A stretch of DNA of 64,000 nt from Zhuqueibacter pondensis (GCA_034505955.1 JAPDQK010000008.1:1-64000), one strand, 5' to 3'. Shown: positions 51,726 to 60,249, counted from the first letter of the stretch. The notes: generated from the sequence alone by a model not told the origin. Numbers and translations are program-made.

Positions 51726-52847
51726 ATGGAGACTCAACAAAAATCTTTTGACGCGTTGCGCATTGTCTTCGCCGGCGGCGGAACCGGCGGACATCTTTTT
51801 CCGGCGATTGCCATTGCCGAGGCTTTTCAACGCCGTGTGCAAAACTTCGCTGCCGTGTTTGTCGGCACGGCGCGAGGTCTCGAAGCGCGTGTCATTCCGC
51901 AACTCGGTTACCGTCTCGAATTGGTGCCGGTTCGTGGCCTGTTGCGCAAATTGACATTGAGTAATCTGTTGGTGCCGGTTTATCTGTTAAAAAGCATTTG
52001 GCAGTGTCAAAGATTATTCAACGAATTTGATCCGCAGCTTATTATCGGTACCGGTGGCTATGTCAGCGGCCCGGCACTGATAGCGGCGTGGATCAGCGGT
52101 CGTAAATTTGTCGTGCAGGAGCAGAACAATTTCCCGGGATTGGTGAATCGTTGGTTGGGCAAGCGCGCCGCGGCCGTTTTTCTCAGCTTTGAGGAGAGCA
52201 AAAAGTTTTTTCGGCGGCAGGAGCATTTGCACGTTGTCGGCAATCCGGTGCGCATGAACTTGATCGCCGGTGATCGGCACGCTGCCGCTGAAAAATGGAA
52301 TTTGACCCCGGAGCGGATAACACTTTTGGTCTTTGGAGGCAGTCAGGGTGCGCGGCGGATCAATGAACTGATGTTGGAAATTCTGCCCCAATTGGCGCAG
52401 ATCGAAAAGTTTCAAATTTTGTGGGCAACCGGTCCGCAGCATTTTGAGAAAATTGCGGCCGAAGTTGCCAATACCTCAAACCTGCGGGTGGTTTCTTTCA
52501 TTGATGACATGGCTTCGGCCTATACCATCGCGGATTTTGTTCTTTGCCGCGCCGGCGCTTCAACGATCTTTGAATTGACTCTCTGTGGCTTGCCCTCGAT
52601 TCTGGTGCCGTTTCCTTTTGCCACGGCGGATCATCAAACCTTCAATGCGCGCGCCCTCGCGAAGGCAGGCGCGGCACGGCTGTTGATCGAAAAGGAACTT
52701 ACCGCCGATATACTGCTCGGCACCGTGCGTGAATTGGCAACGCAACCGGAGTTGCGACAGAAAATGGCGAAAGCAGCAAAGAATCTGGCGCGTCCCGGTG
52801 CGGCGGAGGAGATCGTTGAGATTTGTTTGTCACTGCTTGATTCGTAG
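51726..52847 (+). CDS. murG: UDP-GlcNAc:lipid I GlcNAc transferase
   Basis: 373 residues. The N-terminal glycine-rich FAGGGTGGHLFPAIAIAE, LIIGTGGYVSGPALIA, VVQEQNNFPGLVNRWL, and the C-terminal FGGSQGARRINE and CRAGASTIFELT are MurG signatures. It converts lipid I to lipid II at the inner leaflet. In most clusters murC and murB follow; here a 456-base repeat-filled gap leads to ftsQ. Confidence 0.95.
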   Translation: METQQKSFDALRIVFAGGGTGGHLFPAIAIAEAFQRRVQNFAAVFVGTARGLEARVIPQLGYRLELVPVRGLLRKLTLSNLLVPVYLLKSIWQCQRLFNEFDPQLIIGTGGYVSGPALIAAWISGRKFVVQEQNNFPGLVNRWLGKRAAAVFLSFEESKKFFRRQEHLHVVGNPVRMNLIAGDRHAAAEKWNLTPERITLLVFGGSQGARRINELMLEILPQLAQIEKFQILWATGPQHFEKIAAEVANTSNLRVVSFIDDMASAYTIADFVLCRAGASTIFELTLCGLPSILVPFPFATADHQTFNARALAKAGAARLLIEKELTADILLGTVRELATQPELRQKMAKAAKNLARPGAAEEIVEICLSLLDS

Positions 52848-52955
52848 TGGTGTCTTATGGGCTTTGACGTTCAAGTTCGGTAATGTCTCATTCACCTTGT
52901 TCTGTCATTCCATAGGAATTGTCATGTACGTTTGCACACCCATCACGATGAAAAA

Positions 52956-53015
52956 GTAGCGCAGACATCCTACGGACGCAGTCTTGTCTGCAGGCAGGCT
53001 GGAAGCCTGCGCTAC
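52956..53015. repeat. 60-bp palindromic repeat (GTAGCGCAG...)
   Basis: Arms GTAGCGCAGACATCC (52956-52970) and GGAAGCCTGCGCTAC (53001-53015) pair with two mismatches. Same family as 41676-41768. Lies in the murG-ftsQ gap, which shows no gene from 52848 to 53303. Confidence 0.6.
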
Positions 53016-53063
53016 GGCATTTTCGTGGTAATTTTTTTCAGAATGAGCACTGAACTGGATTGA

Positions 53064-53101
53064 AAAAAGATTCCCTACGGGCGTAGCTTACAGCCGCAGG
53101 C
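53064..53101. repeat. 38-bp repeat, inverted match to 37425-37462
   Basis: Matches the reverse complement of 37425-37462 (inside the MITE-like element) at 36 of 38 positions. Includes TTACAGCCGCAGGC and GATTCCCT. A dispersed element placed where murC/murB would be expected. Confidence 0.7.
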
Positions 53102-53303
53102 CTACGGACGCAGTCTTCCAGAACGACATCTGTTCAGCATGGTCATAATATTGCTGATTTTGATTGTCAAAACTCATTAAACACTGCTCTTGGAAATCAA
53201 GCGAACGTTTCAACAAGTATGCAAACTTTGTTTTAGCCTGGCAATCACAGAGGCTTGAAGACACTGCGACAAAAGCGTAAAGGTATTCTCGGGAGTTGTC
53301 ATC

Positions 53304-54047
53304 ATGGCCATCAAGAAATACAGCAAAGCCTTTTTCTTTTCAACCATGTTTGTGCTTGCCGGTTTGCAATTGGGCAACTGGGTCGGCAGGGACTCGGGTT
53401 TCCGCGTACAAAAAGTGACGGTGACTGGTTGCAAGATGTTGAGTGAACAGGAAGTGTTGACCGCGGCCAAGGTGCCACTACATAAATCCATGTTTGAAGT
53501 CGAATTTGCACCGATCGCCAAACGGGTGGAAGCGCTGCCGTACGTTCAGCATGTTCAAGTATTGCGCATTTTTCCCTCCACAGTTGTGATTTCGGTGCAG
53601 GAGCGAAAACCGTTGGCGCTGATCAACACCCACGGGCTCTGGCCAATCGATGAGGAAGGCGTGATTTTACCACGATTGCAATCCGACCGCTGGCTGCGTG
53701 ATCCGGCAAGCCTTGACATGCCCGTGCTTTCCGGAATTTCTTTTGTCAGGGTTGGCGAACGTAAACAGCTCACGGCCACCGGCAAACACTTGCTCGAGTT
53801 TCTGGTGGACTTGCGTCTGGCCAACGCGATGCTTTATCATAGCATTTCCGAGTTTAATATCAATTCTCGAGGACAGCTCACGCTATATTTGATGAAAGGC
53901 GGCGTGCCGGTCTATCTCGGTGCCAACAATTGGAGGGAAAAATGTGAGCGTCTTTTTATTCTCTTGCAGCATGTCAAACCGGCATCAGGAAAATTTGCGT
54001 CCATCGATTTGCGTTATGAAAATCAGATTGTGACACGAGAAGGTTAG
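53304..54047 (+). CDS. ftsQ: division protein FtsQ (POTRA domain)
   Basis: 247 residues. One membrane helix (about residues 9-25) is followed by a POTRA domain (FRVQKVTVTGCKMLSEQEVL ... VQHVQVLRIFPSTVVISVQERKPLALI) and the FtsQ beta domain starting at THGLWPIDEEG. FtsQ links FtsL/FtsB to the divisome. GGGAG lies 8 bases before the ATG. Identification rests on domain layout and position before ftsA. Confidence 0.85.
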   Translation: MAIKKYSKAFFFSTMFVLAGLQLGNWVGRDSGFRVQKVTVTGCKMLSEQEVLTAAKVPLHKSMFEVEFAPIAKRVEALPYVQHVQVLRIFPSTVVISVQERKPLALINTHGLWPIDEEGVILPRLQSDRWLRDPASLDMPVLSGISFVRVGERKQLTATGKHLLEFLVDLRLANAMLYHSISEFNINSRGQLTLYLMKGGVPVYLGANNWREKCERLFILLQHVKPASGKFASIDLRYENQIVTREG

Positions 54048-54049
54048 CC

Positions 54050-54117
54050 CGCTGACCCGTTTGCCGGGTAAACAGATCAATCCGGCCAACGGGCCAGCCG
54101 GTAAACCGGCAAACAAG
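54050..54117. repeat. CCGGTAAACCGGC word tract before ftsA
   Basis: A chain of related words (GTTTGCCGGGTAAAC, CCGGCCAACGGGCC, GCCGGTAAACCGGC) with several local palindromes fills the ftsQ-ftsA gap and ends just before the AAGGAGG ribosome site. A sister tract lies before ftsZ. Confidence 0.65.
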
Positions 54118-54127
54118 GAGGCAAGAC

Positions 54128-55372
54128 ATGGTTATCGATTATATTTGTGCACTTGACATCGGAACTACGAAGATTTGCGCGTTGATTGCCGAGGTTGACG
54201 TGCACAATCAAATCAAGATTATCGGCATCGGCAATTCCCCATCTGAAGGGCTTCGCCGCGGCGTCGTGATCAATCTCGATCGCACGGTGCAGTCCATTTT
54301 GCGCGCCAAAGAGGAGGCCGAACGGATGGCCGGAGTCGAAATCAAATCGGTTTATACCGGGATCGCCGGCGACCATATTCGCAGCGTAAATGGTCGCGGT
54401 GTGGTCGCAGTTTCCGGTGAAGACCACATCATTTCACCTGAAGACAAACGCCGCGTCATCGAGGCGGCCAAAGCCGTGGCGTTGCCGTTTGACCGGGAGA
54501 TCATTCATATTCTGCCGCAGGAATTTATCGTCGATGACCAGCGTGGTATTGACGATCCGGTCGGCATGAGTGGTGTGCGTCTCGAAGCCGAAGTGCATAT
54601 TGTCACGGGCGCGGTCACCTCGGCGCAAAACATCTGCCGCTGCATCGAACGGGCCAACATGGCTGTGCACGATCTGGTGCTCGAGCCCCTGGCTTCGAGT
54701 TATTCCACGTTGACCGATGATGAAAAAAATCTCGGTGTCGTGGTTCTTGATATCGGCGGCGGCACGACGGATATTGCGATGTTTTATGAAGGGTGCATCC
54801 GCCATACTGCAATCGTCGGATTAGGCGGCAGAAACGTCACCAATGATCTGGCGCACGGCCTGCGCACCCCGCTTGATCAAGCCGAAGCCATCAAAATTAT
54901 GCACGGCAGCGCCATCCATCTTGAACATGAACGGGAAGAAATCATTGAGGTTCCGGGAGTCGGTGGCCGCGCGCCACGTAAAATCTCTCGTAATGTGTTG
55001 GTCGATATCATTCAACCGCGCGCCGAAGAGATTCTCAGCCTGGCATATAATGAAATCAAGAAATCGGATTACGTCCATTTGATGACGGCCGGTGCCGTGC
55101 TCACTGGCGGCTGCGCCATGTTGCCGGGCATGGTGGAATTGGCGGAGGAGATTTTCAACATGCCGGTCAAGCTCGGTGCGCCCAACAGCGTGAAGTCCGT
55201 GACCGATGAGGTTTACAAACCGATCCATGCCACCGGTGTCGGATTGGTGTTGTATGGTTTTCATCATCGAACCGAGATCGATCATCTTTATGGTGAAAGC
55301 GAAACCCACTTGTTTGATAAAATCGCCGAGCGCATGAAACGCTGGTTCGGCGGCGTGGGAAGATCACAATGA
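54128..55372 (+). CDS. ftsA: division ATPase FtsA
   Basis: 414 residues of the actin fold: ALDIGTTKICALIAEV (phosphate 1), GVVVLDIGGGTTDIAMF (phosphate 2), and TGGCAMLPGMVELA. The SHS2 (1C) domain lies in the first third. A C-terminal amphipathic end (AERMKRWFGG) should bind the membrane. It tethers FtsZ to the membrane. AAGGAGG gives the start at 54128. Confidence 0.94.
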   Translation: MVIDYICALDIGTTKICALIAEVDVHNQIKIIGIGNSPSEGLRRGVVINLDRTVQSILRAKEEAERMAGVEIKSVYTGIAGDHIRSVNGRGVVAVSGEDHIISPEDKRRVIEAAKAVALPFDREIIHILPQEFIVDDQRGIDDPVGMSGVRLEAEVHIVTGAVTSAQNICRCIERANMAVHDLVLEPLASSYSTLTDDEKNLGVVVLDIGGGTTDIAMFYEGCIRHTAIVGLGGRNVTNDLAHGLRTPLDQAEAIKIMHGSAIHLEHEREEIIEVPGVGGRAPRKISRNVLVDIIQPRAEEILSLAYNEIKKSDYVHLMTAGAVLTGGCAMLPGMVELAEEIFNMPVKLGAPNSVKSVTDEVYKPIHATGVGLVLYGFHHRTEIDHLYGESETHLFDKIAERMKRWFGGVGRSQ

Positions 55373-55377
55373 AGTTT

Positions 55378-55440
55378 GTCCGTTAACCCGTTAGCCCGTT
55401 AACCGGTAAACCAGTTAACCGGCAAACCGGCTAACCGACG
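55378..55440. repeat. CCGTTAACCGGTAAACC word tract before ftsZ
   Basis: About eight near-copies of an 8-9 base word (GTTAACCCG, GTTAGCCCG, GTTAACCGG, GTAAACCAG, GTTAACCGG, CAAACCGG, CTAACCG) fill the gap between ftsA and the ftsZ ribosome site. Related to the tract before ftsA and to 25849-25900. Confidence 0.7.
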
Positions 55441-55455
55441 ACAAGGAGTCCAACT

Positions 55456-56664
55456 ATGAATCTTCGACTCAATTTTGACGAAACCAGCCTGATGGCGGCC
55501 AGGATCAAAGTGGTCGGCGTTGGTGGTGCCGGTTGCAACGCGGTCAATCGCATGATCGATGCCGGCCTGCGTGGCGTCGATTTTATCGCCATCAACACCG
55601 ATGTCCAGGCATTGGATACTTCCAAATCCTCCATGCGCATTCAAATTGGTAGGACCACCACGCGCGGCCTCGGTGCCGGCGCTGATCCGGAAATCGGGCG
55701 CAAAGCCATCGAAGAAGATCGTGAGTCCGTTGCCGATGCGCTCGAGGAAAGCGACATGGTGTTTGTCACTTGCGGCATGGGCGGCGGCACCGGTACCGGC
55801 GCTGCACCGATTGTGGCCGAAATTGCCAAAGACCTCGGCGCTCTGACCGTCGGTGTGGTCACCAAACCATTTCTCTTTGAAGGCAACAAGCGCTTGCGGC
55901 GCGCCGAAGAAGGCATCCTCGAGCTCAAAGAGCGCGTCGATACGCTGATTGTCATTCCCAATCAGCGCCTGCTTTCCGTGGTGCCGAAAGGAACGCCGCT
56001 CACCGAAGCATTTCGGCAGGCGGATGAGGTTTTATTGCATGCGACCAAAGGTATTTCGGATTTGATTTCGGTGCCGGGGTTGATCAATCTTGATTTTGCC
56101 GATGTGAAAACCGTGATGTCGGAAATGGGAGACGCGCTGATGGGCGCGGGCGTGGCGAGCGGTGATGAGCGGGCATTGCAAGCGGCACAGCGGGCAATTT
56201 CGAGCCCTTTATTGGAAGATGTCTCTATCGCTGGTGCCTTGGGTGTGCTCGTCAATATTACCGGCGGCGAGGATTTGACGCTGCACGAAGTCAACGATGC
56301 CACCACGGTCATCAATGAGGCGGCAGGTTCGGATGCCAACATCATTTTCGGTGCGGTCATTGACAAGGCGATGGGCGACCAGATGCGGGTGACGGTTATT
56401 GCCACCGGTTTCCACAAGAATGGTCGCCATCAGACAGTCACGCGCATGGCTCGGCCGGCACGCTACTTTGATACCACGCTGACCGAGTTGGATATTCCGG
56501 CGTATCAGCGCAAAGGCCCGAATGGTGGCATTCAAGTCGGAACGGGTTCCGGCAATGGCACGAACGAACCCATCATCCGACCATTTGAGGAAGAGATTCT
56601 CCCCGAGCCGGTGCCGCCCGAGGATTATGAAGTGCCGGCGTTTTTGAGAAAAAGATTGAGCTAG
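55456..56664 (+). CDS. ftsZ: tubulin-like division GTPase FtsZ
   Basis: 402 residues. GTP-binding GVGGAGCNAVNRMI, the tubulin signature GGGTGTGAAP, and NLDFADVKTVM are intact. The C-terminal peptide DYEVPAFLRKRLS fits the conserved tail that binds FtsA. It forms the Z-ring. AAGGAG stands 9 bases before the ATG. Last gene of the division cluster. Confidence 0.96.
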   Translation: MNLRLNFDETSLMAARIKVVGVGGAGCNAVNRMIDAGLRGVDFIAINTDVQALDTSKSSMRIQIGRTTTRGLGAGADPEIGRKAIEEDRESVADALEESDMVFVTCGMGGGTGTGAAPIVAEIAKDLGALTVGVVTKPFLFEGNKRLRRAEEGILELKERVDTLIVIPNQRLLSVVPKGTPLTEAFRQADEVLLHATKGISDLISVPGLINLDFADVKTVMSEMGDALMGAGVASGDERALQAAQRAISSPLLEDVSIAGALGVLVNITGGEDLTLHEVNDATTVINEAAGSDANIIFGAVIDKAMGDQMRVTVIATGFHKNGRHQTVTRMARPARYFDTTLTELDIPAYQRKGPNGGIQVGTGSGNGTNEPIIRPFEEEILPEPVPPEDYEVPAFLRKRLS

Positions 56665-56687
56665 AAGGAAAACAGAAAAGGAAAACA

Positions 56688-56744
56688 GAAAACAGCAAAT
56701 AGAAAAAGAAAGTAGAAGGTCTCCGTGCTTTACTTGCTGTTTTC
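56688..56744 (+). terminator. GAAAACAGCAA/TTGCTGTTTTC inverted repeat after ftsZ
   Basis: Exact 11-bp arms (56688-56698, 56734-56744) with a 35-base loop, followed by CTTTTTTGC. It is a possible ftsZ terminator; the same TTGCTGTTTTCTTTTT word is repeated at 57230-57245, so it is also a dispersed word repeat. Confidence 0.45.
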
Positions 56745-56810
56745 TTTTTTGCATTTTGCTTTTTTGCTCTCTGCACACGGTGAGCACAGCCTGAAACTGT
56801 CAGTCGCAAA

Positions 56811-56867
56811 AAGGCCCGTCTGGTTGAACTCTTGCAGACATAGTCTGCAGTCATCTGGACGGGCCTT
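56811..56867. terminator. nested hairpin AAGGCCCGTC/GACGGGCCTT
   Basis: Exact 10-bp outer arms (56811-56820, 56858-56867) enclose an exact 7-bp inner stem TGCAGAC/GTCTGCA (56833-56849). On the minus strand the outer stem is followed by TTTTT, so it could terminate leftward transcription from sixA; on the plus strand there is no T-run. Confidence 0.45.
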
Positions 56868-56906
56868 GCCGTTTGAATCTTGTTAGCGAATTTATCTGTC
56901 GGCTAA

Positions 56907-56989
56907 CCCCGATAATTCATGAGCCATATTTTCAGGCTCGGGTCAACCGCAGCTTGCTGTCGATTTACGCACCGTGTGAATTATCGGGG
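56907..56989. mobile_element. 83-bp MITE-like element with 13-bp terminal inverted repeats
   Basis: CCCCGATAATTCA (56907-56919) and its exact reverse complement TGAATTATCGGGG (56977-56989) bound the element. CTAA stands directly on both sides (56903-56906 and 56990-56993), a 4-bp target duplication. No coding capacity. The gap from 56990 to 57262 shows no gene. Confidence 0.6.
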
Positions 56990-57262
56990 CTAATGAAGGA
57001 ACAGATTTTCATACCTAACTGCGTGATTCATAAGTCTCACCACAAATGTACACAGAGTCCAAAGAATGTCAAGTCATAGTGCAATCCAAACTCAGTGTTT
57101 CATCGCGCATTTATTGTCGGACGATGAAGCAACTGTAGAAACCGTTTGCCGGAACAGTACAGAAAAAGACAATGTAATTTTTGCCGCTCCAGCGCTGGCT
57201 GCTGACTGATGCTTCACCCGGTAATTAAGTTGCTGTTTTCTTTTTGCCGTTTGCTTTTGCCG

Positions 57263-57766
57263 TTACTGCGTTTCCCCAATGGCCACTAAATGATTCGGCT
57301 CCAAGAGCCAGCACAGGGTCAGATTGCCTGCGCGCAAGGGTGCGTGGCCTTCAAGCATCGCCACCCCGCCCTTTTTGAAAGTAGTGAAGATCCTTTTTTG
57401 TCCAGAGAGCAAATAACTGAGCAATTCCGAAACATGCGGCTCATGCCCGACCAAGGCCACATCGGCACTGTCGGGCAATTTGTTCAAAAATGGGATCATT
57501 TCTGCCGGATCAGCCGAAAGGCTCAGCAAATCCGTTTCTTCCAAATGATCGATTTTCAAAATTTTTTGCAAAATTTCCGCAGTTTGTTGCGCGCGCACGA
57601 GCGGACTGGTGAAAATATGCGTGAAATCAATTTCCATGGCTGCCAGGCCGCGGGCGATTTGCTCCATCTTTTTCCTTCCTTTCTCAGTGAGTGGGCGGAC
57701 GCTGTCGTTGCCTGTCCATTCATCCCTTTCCACGGCGATGGCATGGCGGATAATGTAGATTTCCAT
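57263..57766 (-). CDS. sixA: phosphohistidine phosphatase SixA
   Basis: 167 residues, histidine-phosphatase fold: the catalytic IIRHAIAVERDEW at the start (RH pair at 7-8), TSPLVRAQQTAEIL, and VALVGHEPHVSELLSYLL with the second catalytic His. SixA removes phosphate from histidine residues of phosphotransfer proteins. AAAGGAG precedes the ATG, and a strong promoter lies about 70 bases upstream. Confidence 0.87.
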   Translation of the reverse strand: MEIYIIRHAIAVERDEWTGNDSVRPLTEKGRKKMEQIARGLAAMEIDFTHIFTSPLVRAQQTAEILQKILKIDHLEETDLLSLSADPAEMIPFLNKLPDSADVALVGHEPHVSELLSYLLSGQKRIFTTFKKGGVAMLEGHAPLRAGNLTLCWLLEPNHLVAIGETQ

Positions 57767-57804
57767 AATCTGCTCCTTTCCGGGAATTGGGCGTTCTCAT
57801 TTCG

Positions 57805-57824
57805 TAACGAGTATTAACGAGTAT
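57805..57824. promoter_or_regulatory. tandem TAACGAGTAT at the sixA transcription start
   Basis: Two exact, adjacent copies of TAACGAGTAT (57805-57814, 57815-57824) overlap the predicted transcription start and leader of sixA, a typical operator position. Confidence 0.4.
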
Positions 57825-57833
57825 TATTGTGAC

Positions 57834-57862
57834 AATATAATAAGTTTCCGGCTTGATGTCAA
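57834..57862 (-). promoter_or_regulatory. promoter of sixA
   Basis: On the minus strand TTGACA (57857-57862) and TATATT (57834-57839) with a 17-bp spacer, transcribing towards sixA. Confidence 0.6.
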
Positions 57863-57992
57863 AGAGAGTTTAATTTTTTCTTTGCAAATCAATTTGGACT
57901 CTATTATTTTGAAGTGGTGTTTCTCATTTTTTGAATGTACTTGAAGAAGAGGAGTATGAGCATGAGCAAGCGTGAAAGCAGGAGTTTGAAGA

Positions 57993-59240
57993 ATGGAGCT
58001 TGACCTCCTGAAAAAAATCGGCTTGGCGCTCGCACTTGGCGTATTGGTGGGCATCGAGCGTGAATTTTCCCAGCGGCGGGAGGGGGAGCCATTGTTTGCC
58101 GGCAGCCGGACTTTTGCCTTGTTGGCCCTACTTGGAGCGATTTCCGGATATCTCGCTGAGCAAATTTCAGCATTGCTTCTGCTCGGCGTGTTGCTTGTCG
58201 TGGGGGCATTGATATTAATGTCCTATATTCTCAGTGTGCGCACCGGCGGGCATCTCGGCACCACTACCGAGGTCTCGGCGTTGCTAACCTTTCTGATCGG
58301 AGTGATCGTTGTCAGAGGAGAGTTGTTGGTGGCCAGCATCACGACCATTGCCGTTGTGACCTTTTTGGCGTTGAAACCGGGCTTCAAAGCCTTCACCGGC
58401 AAAATCAGTCACGAGGATATTTACGCCACCCTCAAGTTTGCCATCATCACCGTGGTGATCCTGCCGTTTTTGCCCAACCGTACCATTGGACCATTGGGAG
58501 TTTTTAATCCGACGGAAACATGGTGGATGGTCATCTTGGTGTCCGGGATTAGTTTTGCGGGTTACGTTTTAGTCAAAATTATCGGCGCGCACCGTAGCGT
58601 ACCGTTGATTGGTCTCGTGGGAGGATTGGCTTCGAGCACTGCTGTAACCGTCAGCTTCTCGCAACGCAGTAAACAAAATGCCGGGCTCTCACGCGTCTTG
58701 GCGCTCGGTGCGGTGCTGGCGTCAACGACGATGTTTCCGCGCTTGATGATTGAGCTGGCCGTGGTCAATTCCACTTTGCTGTCACATGTTTGGATGCCAT
58801 TGTCAGGCATGGCCCTGGCTGGTTTGCTTGGCGTCGGCTGGCTTTGGCGCATGGAGCGTCGTCAGGAGCACACCGCAGAAGTGCAATTTACCAACCCCTT
58901 TTCCATTTCACCGGCCTTGAAATTCGCGCTGCTGTTCGTCGTGATTTTGTTTGCCTCGAAGGCGGCCCTCGATTTTATTGGAACACGGGCGCTCTATTTC
59001 ACCGCCGTAGTCGCCGGACTCACCGATGTTGATGCAATCGCGTTGACCACAGCTCGACTGGCGCGAGAGTCACTTGACACGCCCACTGCCACGGCTGCCG
59101 TCATTTTGGCCGCGATGTCGAATACCGTGATGAAAGGCGGCATTGCCCTGCTCTTTGGCGCGCGAATCTTCGGCCGGCAGATGGCGTTGGCGTTTGGGCT
59201 GATTTTGTTGGCAGGCGCGCTCGGCCTGCTGTTGGCGTGA
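57993..59240 (+). CDS. MgtC/SapB-DUF4010 membrane protein
   Basis: 415 residues, about 11-12 helices. The first 140 residues match MgtC/SapB (LALALGVLVGIERE, GSRTFALLALLGAISG). The rest is the DUF4010 part (GLVGGLASSTAVTVSFSQRS, LTDVDAIALTTARLA, AMSNTVMKGGIALLFG). MgtC proteins affect Mg2+ limitation responses; the role of the fused form is unknown. It is divergent from sixA. AGGAG precedes the ATG. Confidence 0.85.
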   Translation: MELDLLKKIGLALALGVLVGIEREFSQRREGEPLFAGSRTFALLALLGAISGYLAEQISALLLLGVLLVVGALILMSYILSVRTGGHLGTTTEVSALLTFLIGVIVVRGELLVASITTIAVVTFLALKPGFKAFTGKISHEDIYATLKFAIITVVILPFLPNRTIGPLGVFNPTETWWMVILVSGISFAGYVLVKIIGAHRSVPLIGLVGGLASSTAVTVSFSQRSKQNAGLSRVLALGAVLASTTMFPRLMIELAVVNSTLLSHVWMPLSGMALAGLLGVGWLWRMERRQEHTAEVQFTNPFSISPALKFALLFVVILFASKAALDFIGTRALYFTAVVAGLTDVDAIALTTARLARESLDTPTATAAVILAAMSNTVMKGGIALLFGARIFGRQMALAFGLILLAGALGLLLA

Positions 59241-59260
59241 GGGTTTGATTGCAGAACTCG

Positions 59261-60031
59261 TTACTGCAGCGTCACCTGCCCCAATGAATTATCATTCCCA
59301 GCAGTTACTGCTACACCTGATTTTTGAAAAGACTTTCGCGACGTATCAGAAACACTTATCGAGTAAATACCGGGTGGGAGAAAGGCCAACCGGAAGAAAC
59401 CTGTGGTGCCATTCACCGATGTTGAGGTGATCGTGTCGCTACCGGCAAGCGCATAAGCAACTGGTAAGTCAGCCGGATTGGTAACGTTGCCGGAGATGGA
59501 GCCGGTGAGAGCCATTGCGGCAACCCGGATGGTTGGTTTCAGTTTGAAACTGCCGGGATTTCCCCGTGGGCCGGTGGCAACAATGGAGCGCTCGACGTCG
59601 AAATCAAGCACAATATCATAGGTCGAGCCGGCGGCAACCTCAAAATTGGCGAGCAGTTTCAAACCGGATTGTACGCCACTCGGAACCGTCAGAGGATAAG
59701 TCTTCCCATTCAGTACAATCTCCGCACTCGCAATTTTCAAACGGATTTGCGTATACTTTCCCGCCTCGACTTCGGCCTGGCCGAGAAGCAAAGTCTTGCC
59801 GTTGTTCCATTCCAGCAAATTGACCGTCTGCATTTGCTTGCTAAGAATGACCCACTGCGTATCGAGGTGAGCACTGATTTCCGTGAAAGTGATATGCACG
59901 GCCTCATAACCTCCCACCGCATCCGTCAAGAAAGCGCGCAAAGTTCCATTTTGCGGGTTATTGGCATTCTCGCCACAGCCTTGTCCGAGCAGCATCATCA
60001 GGCTGAATACGACCGACATCCACTTTGCCAT
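59261..60031 (-). CDS. DUF4382 lipoprotein with carboxypeptidase-regulatory-like domain
   Basis: 256 residues. LLGQGCGEN near residue 19 is a lipobox. Residues 28-165 match DUF4382: GTLRAFLTDAVGGYEAVHITFTEISAH ... VLDFDVERSIV. The last 80 residues (ISGNVTNPADLPVAYA ... GFFRLAFLPPGIYSISVS) form a beta-sandwich CarboxypepD_reg-like repeat. It is probably a periplasmic or surface lipoprotein; function unknown. Convergent with the MgtC-like gene, 20 bases apart. Confidence 0.78.
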   Translation of the reverse strand: MAKWMSVVFSLMMLLGQGCGENANNPQNGTLRAFLTDAVGGYEAVHITFTEISAHLDTQWVILSKQMQTVNLLEWNNGKTLLLGQAEVEAGKYTQIRLKIASAEIVLNGKTYPLTVPSGVQSGLKLLANFEVAAGSTYDIVLDFDVERSIVATGPRGNPGSFKLKPTIRVAAMALTGSISGNVTNPADLPVAYALAGSDTITSTSVNGTTGFFRLAFLPPGIYSISVSDTSRKSFQKSGVAVTAGNDNSLGQVTLQ

Positions 60032-60249
60032 GTTTCACCCTGCCATTTTTTATTTCATAAATTCAGCCATTTTCTTGATTGTATACCGAACATGTGCTGA
60101 TTTTGCCGAAGCAATCCAACGGACGCAGTCTCGGTTTTCAAAAAATCATTTCCCTGAGAAGCGCTTGCGATGACACCTCCAAAATGATCCTTGGCGAGTA
60201 TATTTCACCAAGCAGTTGCATCAAGTTTGCTAAAGCAACGAGTACATAC

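Noticed and set aside
55378..55440. Possible CRISPR-like repeat array before ftsZ
   Set aside because: Repeats are 8-9 bases, imperfect and without spacers; no cas genes nearby.
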